Source of the DNA: Cristatella mucedo
Taxonomy: Eukaryota > Bryozoa > Phylactolaemata > Cristatellidae
Length of the DNA: 64,000 nt
Reading direction: 5' to 3'
Assembly: GCA_009760855.2 (NCBI GenBank)
Contig: WPIO01000001.1
Coordinates: 13,645,001-13,709,000, forward strand
A program made the position numbers and the translations under genes. Shown piece by piece: positions 33,650 to 45,050 of the stretch; the stretch's first letter is position 1, and every line of letters starts with the position of its first letter. A model generated the notes under the pieces. That model saw only the letters and a list, made by a program, of their open reading frames with translations, was not told the DNA's origin and ran no database searches.

Positions 33650-35919
33650 ATCATCATCCATATGACCGATGCTAAACCCTATATGCAAATGGCTCTGCGA
33701 TTCTCGAGCGTTCGAGGCAAACGCAAGTTTGTCGTAGCTTCACGGCATCGCAGCCCCCCCCCCCACAGCAACCATCTCCCCGCCGCCGGCTTGAGAGCGC
33801 CGGCACAGCGTTTGGCAGGGGGCGCGGTTGCTGCGAGCTCAATCGAGCACGTGGGGGCCCGCGGTTGCTGCGAGCTCTATCAAGCACGCGGGGCGCGGCT
33901 ACAGCGAGCTCAAATACGCGATGGGGTGCCGTCCACGTACTTAGCCCGGAGCTGCAGCTGGCGGTCGTTCGGCAATCCGCAGTTCGATTTCGGGTCACCG
34001 CTGACTGCGAGCATGGTAAGCAAGCTGCTGGAAATCCTGTCGAGCTCCGAGATGCGACAACTGCTCGGCGGTATCCGACTCCTTCCCTAGTCGCTCGACG
34101 ACCGAAGCCCACCTAGCACGCTCTGCAGCCGAGGCAGTCTGCCGCCGCCGCCGCAGCTAGGAGTTACCCGCAGCGGACGTATGAAGTTGCCGGTCTATAA
34201 AAACTAATTATTGCGGCGCCGCCGTATGCACTATGCGATACGTATCTCGACTCAAATCGATTACGTCTATTGACTGCGCCGGCTCCTTTGTACGAGGACT
34301 CGCTGCTCATTAAGGAAACGAGGCAGTAGGGGCGGCGGGCGCACGACTAGAAAATGCGACCGCTAGCAGTCGTAGACCCGAAGCGCAAAAAACGCCGCAC
34401 CCTCGCGCTGGCGTCTGCTCAAAGCGGCTGGAGCCGTACCTCGGCGGAAGAAAGCGCACGTTCGGCGATAGTAGCAGATACGTCTCTTGAGCGGGCGGCG
34501 GTGTAGTGCGCGACGCGATCGGCGGCAGCACGCAGAAGCCAGTAAAGCAGTCGGCCAGTGCGCGCGACCGGAACTCCCGAGTGAGACGGGGCTCGATAGG
34601 CTAATTATATGACGTCACATTTACCATACTACCGGCTCGCAGTCTGCGGTGCCCATCCCGTCCCCAACTGCTGAAGCTGCACCACCCCTTTATTCGAAAA
34701 TTCCGCGATTGAGATGGCGTGGACCAGGTAGCGCCGACACTGGCCTTAGCAGTTGTTGAGAACGGAGACTGTCGGTGCTGCCATTGACTAGACATCGGCG
34801 CTTCGGCAGCAGCACCGTTGCAGCCGTCTGTACGGCGGTGGCAAATCTCCGCGCATCCACTCGCGGTTGTGACGATAGCGCTTTAGCTCAATTTAATTCG
34901 AGAGGTTCTTCGACGATTCCAAATGTACCAGACCTCGAGGCCATGGTGAGCCGCAGAGGAATGGAAGAGATGGACTGGCGCCCGAATCTCGAAGAGCAGA
35001 CACTGCTCCATAGTAAACAAGCGCCGCCGGCGGTCCGCAGAAAGCGTGAGGCCTTTAAGGAAGCGGCGAGACGCTCTCGTCCGTCTCCTGCGCGTATGCA
35101 GCGCGTAAACAGTGTCGGGAGGTCGGGAGCCTGTGCAGTCGGTATCACAAGGATTTTTAAATTGCTTTAATAAATGTACTTCTGCATCTACATTTCGCTT
35201 ATCTTACAGAAGTCATTCGTGGAAGTTGAAATGACAGCGAGCTCAATCAGTCCGACTATGGCTGATAATCACTATTCGCGGTTCCTGAATTATAATGAAT
35301 AGGAGCCGGTTGTGCGATAATCTACGGCTGAGGCCGCCTAAAAGCTGACGTTGCGAAATATGCAGTTGGTTGCGTTTCCGGAATTGGCGTTGGCATTTGA
35401 GCTCTAGGCCACCAAGCTATTGGTGTGCGCCAGCCATGGCCGCTATTGATTGCCTGTAACCTTCCGTTGCTGTCGAGTAGACATTATGATTACGGTCCTG
35501 TTATGCTAAGAAATGAGGACTCTTCGTCGCTGCTGCGCTCCTGCCACAGTTGGCATTCCTGCGTGTATTAATTAGTGCTGCACCTACAAGTGGCTATCCG
35601 TGCTACCACGTACAGGCGTCACCAGTATCCGTCGCGCGTCGGCTGAGACAAGCGCCGTTACAAGCGCTGCGTTTGCGGCCGAGTTCTGTCGTGACGTTGG
35701 AGGCCGCACGAACCACGGAACCGCATCCGTAACAAAGTTGATCCGGTTTCCAGTTGCTCCATCAGGCGGGTCGACTCGCGTTAAATAGCTTCTTCTAAGT
35801 AGAGTCTAGCGATGCAACATTAAGACCGTACGCGTTTTATGTACGCATATTAATATGCTCATAAAAAACTGTTTTGACAGAAATACTGCAATGTTGACTA
35901 TGAAAACTAAATGGATCAA

Positions 35920-36120
35920 TAATGATAATATATTTTTATAGCGAGCTCAGAGAACTGAAGCCCTTTCTGAGCACTGTACAGATGCTGGATAGAAAGCATT
36001 ACTAAACAATAGGCGATAACATCCGCAAGCAGCAGACGTAGTGTAAGCAGGTACATGCACACGAAGGGCGAATCACAAAGACCCACCAAATGCTGTGGAG
36101 TAGTGTTTCTTGGAAGTTCT
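35920..36120 (-). mobile_element. LINE 3' fragment
   Basis: ATT-like end, CTCAGAGAACTGAAGCCCTT tail variant, and AATCACAAAGACCCACCAAA matching 45280-45300 of the LINE. Confidence 0.75.
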
Positions 36121-36357
36121 GTGGAGCGGTATTTCTTTCGAGCAGGGAATTATCGTGCACCCAGCCAGGAGTCCACAAGTGGCTCCCGGCGACGCAACCA
36201 CCGGCTAACTTCCTTTTATATGCAAGATTTTAATAATGCTATTTAAATTTTTTACATCCTCCCACAGTGCTGTCGTCAGAGTTAGAGTCGATGCGACGCG
36301 ACCACGGCTTAAGAGAGAAACCGGTCTGTACGAATAAATGAAATAAAACGAATTTTG

Positions 36358-36490
36358 GCCTACCGGTTAAGGTGCTCGCCCCGACTAAGGTCTGACTGAG
36401 GTCGTGGGCTCGAGCCCCGAGGCATATGTGCAGCGCCTGAATAGAGATTAAGTTCTCTTAGGGCGCTATATAAATGAATTATATTTAATT
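36358..36490 (+). repeat. SINE family A copy, best preserved
   Basis: A box TGGCCTACCGG, B box GGCTCGAGCCC, then stem AGCGCC, the AGAGATTAAGTTCTCT core and GGGCGCT, ending AAATGAATTATATTTAATT. It is the clearest view of the head-plus-LINE-tail structure. Confidence 0.85.
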
Positions 36491-36804
36491 ATATCTGGCG
36501 TCGCGCGAACTCGCGGCGGCGGCTGCGTCGCTATTAGGCGTAGCCATTCCGCAGCTCTGCTCGGCCGGAGCTGCGCGCCGCGACTGCTGCCGCCAGGGAT
36601 CGTCTTCGCGCGCGCCCGCGCGCCGCTAAAGCATGCGAGCCTACGTACGCACTCATGCGGGCTAGTGCTACTCGGAACGGCCGTTCAGCTTACCCACTTC
36701 CAAGAGTGAGTCAGTCGTCTTTCCTCCAAATAGGGCCGCTAGACAGCTGTACGGTCTAGAGAACGACGTCAGGGGCCGCGGGGCGTCGCTGTTATTACAT
36801 GCGG

Positions 36805-36880
36805 CCCTGGGTCGCGGTTAGTGTCCACAATTGTGGAACCTGACGCTCCTGGATCGAATCCTGATAGTGGTTGGTTTTCG
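36805..36880 (+). repeat. tRNA-like remnant
   Basis: B-box-like GGATCGAATCC with an upstream GGTTAGTGTCC. It does not fold into an obvious full tRNA by eye. Probably a SINE head or tRNA pseudogene. Confidence 0.35.
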
Positions 36881-37214
36881 CTGGTCGATTGACGCTAGCC
36901 ATAATCGGGCAGTCGGGGGTGGGGCAGGACGTCACTACGGTCTGTGCTGGAAGCTCTAGAAAGCCAAAGCGTGAGTGGTGAAAGTCACCCCGTGACCATT
37001 CTGATTCGCCGGCCGAGTACCGCGGTCGTAAGCAATGGGGCTGCGAGGCTCTAGTCTAGCTCAAAGCTAGCCGAAAGCCGCTTGCTCAACGCTTCAGCAT
37101 TCGCGGCTTATCTACTACGGCCTCCGCTAGGGACGCACGACCTAGCCAGGTCAAAGGTTTGCCTTGGCATCGTTCAGCTGTTGGGCCTCGGCTGAGCAAA
37201 AACATGCTAGCTGA

Positions 37215-37355
37215 CCAGCGGCGCACACATTAGGCGGCTGCAGAGCCTTAACGACTTTGCAGTCGGCACTAAAGGGATGCCCCGCTACGGAACTCCAACT
37301 CACGATCTGAGTCGTGAAGAGCGAACACCTAACCCTCGGTTAAGATCCAGGGCGT
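37215..37355 (-). repeat. SINE family B copy, diverged
   Basis: Plus orientation GGCGGCTGCAGAGCCTTAAC and ACTCACGATCTGAGTCGTGA, ending AACCCTCGGTTAAGATCC. Confidence 0.5.
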
Positions 37356-37799
37356 AGTCCATGGCGGAGCTTGCGATCAACTGCACTATACTCCGCTCTT
37401 AGTTAAGTTTTAAGGACCGGCAATAGTGTAGTAGGTGCCGTGCCGTCAGGCAGTGAGGAATCGCTGTGCTCAAATCAGCGGCTACTCGGCCGCTCGTTCT
37501 GTACATACCGCGAAGGTCCGCCTTTGGGGTGCAGTCGCGGTACTCAATAGTGACACGCCCTTCTTTGCTGTGAAAACTGAGTTCCACGCCGCTTGCGTTA
37601 AATCATTCCGCTGTAAAAAAAAATACGGAGCACATAATGTTACGGGATCGTAGTGGCTGTAGTCTGGTTGCCGTCGCGAACAGCGAAGAACGCCAGTCGA
37701 CCAGCAACACCGCCAGTTTATTTCACAATTAATGCACGGAGCAGGGGGAAGCATAACTCTCTTAGCCCCTCTCACCCACCGGAGTCCGGCGACTTCCTT

Positions 37800-37880
37800 A
37801 TTAATAATAATTATGCACTTGATAAAGCACCCTCAGAGAACTCAATCTCTTTCTTGGCGCTTTACATTTGCTGACTCTGT
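37800..37880 (-). mobile_element. LINE 3' tail fragment
   Basis: ATT-like end, AAAGCACCCTCAGAGAACTC, AATCTCTTTCTTGGCGCTTT. The stem-loop is well preserved. Confidence 0.75.
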
Positions 37881-39086
37881 TGTCTCAACAATCACTAATA
37901 GCACGCTCTGAACGCATACAGCATCGAGTATCGCAGCCCACTCGTACTGCGATCGGGGGCAGTGCCATCAATTAAACGAAACCACATTGGCCTCCCAGAT
38001 TGACTTACAACGGCTTCGGCTTGCGGTTGACCGCGTGTAGTTTCCTACTTAGACGCGCGAGCTGAAGATATTGAAAAGTGTGCATGATCAAGTGGCTGGA
38101 TTATGACAGTGCTTGAGGCTATTTGTGGTTTCTATTTGGAATTAGATGTGTCATAATTTATGATTTAGATCATAAAAAGCCCATTTAAACAGATGGTTGG
38201 TCAGTTGTACTTTAGAAGTCGAGGCGTGCAGGAGTTGTACGCCGGGGCTAGTGCTTTACAAATGTGGCTTAACTGCATGGATTTGTTGTATTAAGGTATG
38301 GGCTCTTCCTGATTGACGTGGTGCTCGGCTACCGAGGGCATACATGCATGCATCGGCGAAGCAACCACGCCTCCTTAGCCATGCTTCGAGGCGCCAGCTC
38401 TAGCAGTATCTGTCAGGTGTTTTCAAGGACTAGCATCAGTTATCTGCGATTTCGGCAAGGAGCCGCTACGGTGTACTTTTAGGGATCGCACTTTCAAAAC
38501 TTAAGCAGCGAAAGGTGAGGCGCAAACTAAATGTTCAACCCAGCACACCGATGCCGAATTATCATTTTTAATCAAAAGATTAAGTTTTCAGTCACACTCT
38601 TATGAGAAACGGTCAGAAAGGTACAGTTTTGAAGAAAAAAAATAATGCTGTCATCTAAAGGATTCGATTTCGTCGAGTCAGAGACGACCCAATAAGTCTG
38701 CTTAATTGCTGAACAGTTATTGGCTGTTATTCTTGGCGGATGAGTTTTGGATCTCTGCTCGCTTCTAAAATGCAGCCCGTTCAGTGTGCAGCCTGTATTT
38801 GGCATTCCAATTGGCCAACACACCATCCAATCGTCAGACGTACTGCAATGCTGGCAAATATCTTAGCCGCCTACTGAAGTACTTGTCTACCTGGATCGAA
38901 AGCATAATCCACATCCCGCCTGACGCGGCTCAGCGGTGAAGCTGCGACTTATGTCTCAGCAGTGTCGCTTCGACTTATGTATGCGGAATACGGCTTTTCA
39001 GCTTTAAATGAGGTCCGTGCTAAAAGACCAACTAATAGCATATGTATAGCTACGCCGGGCTTGCACCTCGGGCATCGTCTCTATAA
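37881..39086. other. Intergenic sequence, nothing recognised
   Basis: No gene, repeat family or RNA gene recognised. Confidence 0.35.
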
Positions 39087-39242
39087 AATATCATTCATTT
39101 TTTATAGCACCCTAAGAGAACTTAATCTCTATTCAGGCGCTTTGCATATGTCACGAGGTTCGAGCCCGCGGCAAAGGCCATCGAATACATTCCCATTGAC
39201 CTTGATCAAGGCGAGCACCTTAACGATTGAGCCAAACCATCT
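39087..39242 (-). repeat. SINE family A copy
   Basis: Tail AGAGAACTTAATCTCTATTC with GGCGCTT, antisense B box GGTTCGAGCCCG, head ending TTAACGATTGAGCC. Confidence 0.8.
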
Positions 39243-39362
39243 CTGTCATTCAATTGTATAGTACCCTTATAGAACTTATCAGGTACTTTGCATATGCTGC
39301 AGGGCTTGAGCCCGAGAGCTAAATCATTAAAGGCGAGCACTTTACCCCCTGGGCAAAGCAGT
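39243..39362 (-). repeat. Second SINE family A copy in direct tandem
   Basis: A shorter, more diverged copy directly abutting the one at 39087-39242 in the same orientation (AGGGCTTGAGCCCG head, GTACCCTTATAGAACTT tail). Confidence 0.7.
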
Positions 39363-42299
39363 GTGTTTTTCCGAGTGCCTCCGCGAGATCAGCAAGCAGG
39401 CTGAAAAGCGAACGGCTTATTGGATTGGTGGTGCACACTTTTTTGGGTTGATATGTGGTGTCGTGAAAGCCCGGCGGCAGGATTCTCAGTTTGCTTTGAC
39501 AGCTCGTGGAGGTGGAAGCTTGCATCTGGACTCTTTAAGGAAGCTAGCGTTCGGTTCAGGGCGCTCGGGAGAGAACACAACCTTTTCACGTGTTCAAGCA
39601 TAGCAGTGTATGCCCTGAAACAGGATATCTCGTTTTGCCAACGATAGTATGCTGCAACTCTTACAAACTGTCAGGCAGGATACAGACACTACTTCCTTGT
39701 ATTCCTGACAAACAACTGCTATCCGCCATCTGCAGCGTTCGGCACAAGCAAAACTGCCTACCGATTTCGCTGCCCGCTTATCAATTGGATTGTAGCTTAA
39801 CCGATTGGAACTCGCTTTGTAATCTGCCGAGCCGGGTTCCATTTTGGAATCAGGGTCCGAGTCAATGACCTCACACAGATCAGTGGGGGGGCCTGTGGGC
39901 GGGGGGGGGGGGTGTCAGTGGCCTTGATGAGCATCGCTCCAGATGCAATAGCCTCAATTACGATTTGCCTTCAACCTCTTCACACGCAGCGCCTGCATGG
40001 CAACGGCGACATTTAGTATATGATTCCTTAACACAGTATTCGAACACAACTTGTCGTCCTGTCTTTATCGAATTGCAGTATGCCATTTCTGCGAGTCGTC
40101 CCGGCTGGCGGTTGCTCTGTCCATGTGCCATGAGTCGCCTTAATAGCTTCTTCTATCATAGAAGGGTGCTATAACTTTGGGCAATGTGAGCCTCGGCAAA
40201 TTATTAGCTGCAGCCACCGATTGCACTGACTTCGCCCAGCTGCGAAGCTATCAAAAGTCTTATGAGCTTCTGCTTTACCGTGCGACACTACTCAGTGCAG
40301 CCGGGCAGCCACATATTATTGTGACTCTGGTCGTCTACCATCTCAGTCTAACCTGGTAAGCATCGTTGGTCGTTCTCAGGCTCAAGTCGTGCTCGACGTC
40401 AAAGGTCGGCGCAGGTTGTAATCGGGCGGCATGACAGTAACCAACTTGACTCTGACGTGGCCTTGTAATTTCCGTCTGCAGCCATAAGGATTTACGCCTG
40501 GCCAAGAATGCTATGCAGTGGTGCATGCATACATGTATATGAGTGAATTGAGGTGCTTTGTAGGAGCCAAAGCAAAGATTTCTCGGCCCTCGCTTCGTTT
40601 TTTTGATATTCGGTCTACCTTACCGTCTCGAGATCATTATTTTGCTCTTGATTAATAATTATTAAGTGTTGAAACGTTGGAGCTGCGTAGCTCCAGTCAT
40701 AACTTGAACCAAAACGATGTTTCTGCTTTTTAGCCCGTTTCCAAGAGTATTGACTGGGTGCAGGTTAGCTACGGCATGCATTGATCGGACACACAATCGT
40801 TGCAAATTGTATTTAAGAGTGTTTAACTCTGTAACGAGCATGTAATTGACATCTGTGAATCCCCGAAGGCAGCCGGCATCATGTTGCCGAATCATGTTGC
40901 CAGCATATATTGGTAAGAATAGATGGAGAGGTATATACAGCAGATGGTGCCGGTCATAAACACCAACTCAACTAAATCTATCCGAAGCTTATCCTACATC
41001 AGCTTGATCAAGGCCGTCAATTCAGGAGTTCAGGAGTTTCGTAGATCGGCATTGTGGGGTTTTCCTTACTGAATCATGTATATCTTTTTTCTTCGGCTTA
41101 GAGATTTGTACCAGAGCCAAATTTATTATGCTACTTTTAGATAGAAGAATACAATGAATTCCTTGGCTAAGCATAGATTATGCCTCAATTCCATTATATT
41201 TTCTTAATACTAGAACCAGATTATTTTACAAAATGTAATTGTGGGCCAAAGAAAAAAGCAAGCGATCGTCCGAAGAGTTGGATAGAGGGGCACACAACCA
41301 CGATTATCTGCATCTGTATCGGGCACATTATAAAAGCCAACGGTGCAGCTTTCATTGACTTCTGAATGTTAAATCACATTTCAGACAGATAAATCGTGAT
41401 CGCAAAACCGGCTGTCTAGCCAGCTGCCTACCTGGAAGTTGCGACTTAATAACCCTGCTCTAATCGACAACATAATCCATAGCCATTAGTATCGTACTTT
41501 GGTGCCGTTGATGGTTGACCTACGGAAAAGCGGCTAGTGCCAATAGATTTTCCTCTAGCAGGGAGACATTTCCAATTATTAACGATCACCTAGCTGAGAT
41601 CATATCAGTGAAGCAACTCCAAAGCTGCCTTAGATCAGACTGGTGCATATCTAAAAGACAAGCCGTCTAGCTCCCATCTAAAGAAGCAACTCGAGGCTGC
41701 CACTGTGCTGAAGGCGTGTCGATTGCTAAGTCTCTAGAGCTACTCTCTCAGTCAGTGGGGTCAGTCCTGGGCGGAGCTTCCGGGCTTCGGCTGGGGGGGC
41801 TCAAGGAGGTTTTCTCGTTCGCTGCGAAATGGGCTTAAGCGGCTGCAGTTTCGGAGGCTGGAGAAGCTTGGCCTCCCTTCTGCCACTCACAAAGGCTATA
41901 GCCCCCTAACCTACTCCCTACGCTCTTGGTTCTACTGCCTTTTCAGAAGTAGACTTCTATAATTATTTAATCACCTACTTGCTACTCAACAAACTTGAGA
42001 CATTGTTGTCGTTCCTCCTGCAGGCATGACAACGACACTTGAATCGACAGCTTCGGTTGTTTCGCTTCACTTATTGAGAAAACATTCTCCACGTCGTCAA
42101 GCAGAGGAACAAAAGCTAAGAAACTGCAGGCACTTGATGAAAGGAGACGAGATTTCTCGAGACGTCTGAGAATTGATTTGCCTTTTTTTTGCCTAACCCT
42201 CCCAATTTTGTGACTGCTGTTGACTCATGTTGCACCAAAGTGGCTTACAAAATTTCAGAACTAAAAGACATCTAAACAGAAATTGGTAAGTATGTACTT
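39363..42299. other. Intergenic sequence, nothing recognised
   Basis: Contains a G run at 39901-39912. Several short open frames without recognisable domains. No clear repeat family. Confidence 0.35.
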
Positions 42300-43560
42300 A
42301 GGTACTTTCGGCTGTCACCCCACAAAGCCAGAGACTAAGTAGGTGTTACGCTGGACCGTTTCCTGTAGCACACTCACAGCCTAAGCGGCTGTAGATGCAA
42401 AGTCGGTGTCAACAGACAACATCTCACGCAATAAAGAGCAAGTGAGAAGCTAAAGCAGAGTCAGAAAGGAAGTCGAGAAAGTTAGTAGTACGGAAGTAGC
42501 AGCACAGGACGGCTCGAAAGGATTGCCAGAGTTGGCAAAAGGAAAGAAGAATGTCTTTGCCTAAAAGTTGTGGAAGTGAGTTCCTTAGTCTGAGACCCAC
42601 ACATCAAAAACTTCTGCCCTAACAGTCTTTAGATGAAAGGATAGAATGGCCAATTTGTTGTCCTTTAAGGACATGAGCGCACAAAGAGGCTGAAATGGGT
42701 GCATTGGTTCAGCTGGGTATGTGGGAACCAAGTCATAGCGGTCCTTGTGAGTCAGAAAAAAGAATTGTGCTTCAAATCCGTTAATTAATCAATAGCCATT
42801 GCAGCACTTTCAGCAAAGGAGACACATGGCTGAATTTCTCAGATTTTTTCAACGACCATATTCATCACCAGATGTAGGTATTTAGTGGCATTTTTCTGTA
42901 GCCCAGCCAAAACTGAATTACAGCAGTTCAGTCTCAATTCAGCCGAGGAGCTCGTAAAATCTGTACAGCCAGCCACAGTAGTGGGAAGTCCTTAACCTCG
43001 GTCAGGGATCAAACATTTTAACTAGCTGCGGAAGCGTTCTTCTGAATGAAACTTTCGAACGTCAGTCATTCATCAAACAGGATGCTTGAGTGACAGGCAC
43101 GCGATGGCGGTCGCTCAACGGTCGGTCAATTGAAAGAGCGAAGTCTCTTCCGACCAGCCGTACTGTGTATTGCGAATAAGAGTAATGGTTGATCTCGCTT
43201 AGCTTGGAAATTGGCCACATACAGGATCGAAAGTCTGCAGAATAGGCATTCAGCTTATCTGTCGCCGAAGCTGATGCCGACGGTTTAAATGACAAGTACA
43301 GCTAATTGTCGTTTGCATAGAAGTGAGAAACCGACGCCAAGGGTCACTATCGCTTCATATAAATGGAGAACAGCCATTGGACCGAGGTTAGACAAATAGG
43401 GAACTTGACCGGAGGCTTGTCTATGGATGAGATGAGATTTGACAACCATGCGATGCTTAACCCTATACGGTAAGACAAGTATGATCGAACCGCACTGGAG
43501 GTTAGTAAGCCAGACCAACCGCTTGTTCTCAATTGTCATTGAGTTTGATACTGCTACCAA
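42300..43560 (-). mobile_element. Decayed LINE copy, second subfamily (copy 1)
   Basis: On the minus strand, near 43310, FYAN-type sequence followed by LYLSFKPSASASATDKLNAY corresponds to the reverse transcriptase FYADDTQLYL block and the residues after it. The 3' end (42320-42510) contains ACTAAGTAGGTGTTACGCTG and GAAGTAGCAGCACAGGACGG. Heavily mutated, so old. Confidence 0.65.
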
Positions 43561-43719
43561 TAGTGACGAACGCCGCTGACAGACAGCTTACCATCCTCGT
43601 TGCTACCCACGAGATTGTTGGTCGCGCGGAGGGGCGGTTTTAGTATTAAGGTTTCGCTTGAATACCTACGAAAATTGTTCTCATAAATCAGTCTTGTCAA
43701 TACCCCAAAAACCCCATCT

Positions 43720-44780
43720 CACTTAACAAAGAGAATTAGAGAAGCATAGCTGAGTCCGGAAGACTGTCGGGGAAGTGAGTAACACTGAAGTAGCAGCGCA
43801 GGATAATTCAAACGGATACGCCAGAGTTTGCAGCAGAAGAAAATATGTTGAGGAACTGAGTTCCGCGACCTTTGGTCTGCAGAGCAAAGAACGGGACAAC
43901 CAATTCAGTATCCACAGAAGATTAGAGGCCGAAATAAGGCTGAAACTGGCACAGCAATTCAGCAAGTTATGAAGAATCTAAGCCACGGTAAGCCTTCTGA
44001 GCCAGAGTAATAATTTGGCTCTGCTGAAAAACCGGGAGCCATTGAAACTCCTTCAGCTGAGGGTGTGTTGCTGAGTTTCTCGAATTTGTTAACCAACCAT
44101 GCAGCCTTATTCAAGGCCAGCAGCTGACGCTTAGTTACTTTCTTGGTACCCCAGTCAAAACTGAATAACAGCAGTCCAGTCTTGCCCGAACCAGCGAGTT
44201 AGTAAGATCTTAAGCCAGCCACTGTGGTAGGTAGTCTCTAATCTTGGACAGGAATCGACAATAATGACTAACTAGAAGAGGTGTTCTTAGTGAAGCTTAT
44301 GTACGTCAAGCATTCGTAAATGAGGACACTTAAATTACCAGCACTAGATTATGGCCGCGCTTCAAAACCCCCAGTTGCCCGAGTAAGTCAGTATATTCCA
44401 GTCGACTAATTAGGGTATCCTATGAGGAGGAGTTCAATTTCGTCTTTTAAATCTATAAATTGGCCGACATCTGCGATCTGATATCTGCAAGTCAGGCATT
44501 CAGTTGATTAGCTGATGCACCTGATTCTGGTTGTGTGAATGATAAACACCACGGTGCGTCGTCACGATAGAGATGATTGACAGTGCCGTGGGCTCGTATC
44601 ACTTTCTCGGTGGTCAGTATAAGTAAAGAACAGAAAATGGCCAAGGATAGACTCTTGGGAGTCATTGGTTTCCTGGATGAGACTATTAACTACTACTACT
44701 ACTGCACGACCTAGATTGAACACGATCACAATAGTTGGATCCAAACCACACCTGAGCGTCCTCACCCCTCAATATTTCGA
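43720..44780 (-). mobile_element. Decayed LINE copy, second subfamily (copy 2)
   Basis: Colinear with copy 1 in the same orientation: GTGAGTAACACTGAAGTAGC, CCAGCCACTGTGGTAGGTAG, GGCATTCAGTTGATTAGCTG against their copy-1 counterparts. Moderate divergence between copies. Confidence 0.65.
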
Positions 44781-44989
44781 TCGTTTGAGTAGGATAATAA
44801 TCAATAATAATGTAGTAAACTCCGCTTATAGCAATACGCTCTGACATGCAAATGACCCTTCTTATACACCGTGTATTCCCATTTGCAGAGTAAGACTATA
44901 TCTAGAGTAAATCTGGGACGCGGAAGTGCCATTAATTTAAGCGGATTATTCCTACATCTGAAATCCTTATACGCGGAGTCGATTGTAAC

Positions 44990-45050
44990 AAGATATTTTT
45001 TATAGCACCCTCAGAGAACTTGGGCTCTTTATAGGCGTTTTACATGTGCT
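44990..45050 (-). mobile_element. LINE 3' tail, split by a later LINE insertion
   Basis: TATAGCACCCTCAGAGAACT, then GGGCTCTTTATAGGCGTTTT, then TACATGTGCT. The rest of this copy resumes at 46505. Confidence 0.6.

Larger units (their letters stand above)
33650..37600. promoter_or_regulatory. CpG-rich region, candidate promoter of the rabphilin-like gene
   Basis: GC content and CpG frequency rise clearly (for example 33760-34620 and 36490-36800, with runs such as CGCGCGCCCGCGCGCCGC). It lies 3-7 kb upstream of the first identified rabphilin exon in transcript sense. A minus-strand donor-like GAAGTGG|GTAAGC ends at 36694 and could close a 5' untranslated exon; a plus-strand donor-like CATG|GTAAGC lies at 34018, so divergent transcription is possible. 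The Arg-rich plus-strand open frame 34775-35170 with AATAAA at 35169 has no recognised domain, and GC-rich DNA yields chance frames. LINE and SINE pieces at 35920-36490 and about 37215 interrupt the region. Confidence 0.4.

Noticed and set aside
34775-35170. Arg-rich plus-strand open frame followed by AATAAA
   Set aside because: No recognisable domain, the opposite strand is open too, and GC-rich DNA makes such frames by chance. Kept only as a remark under the CpG-rich region.
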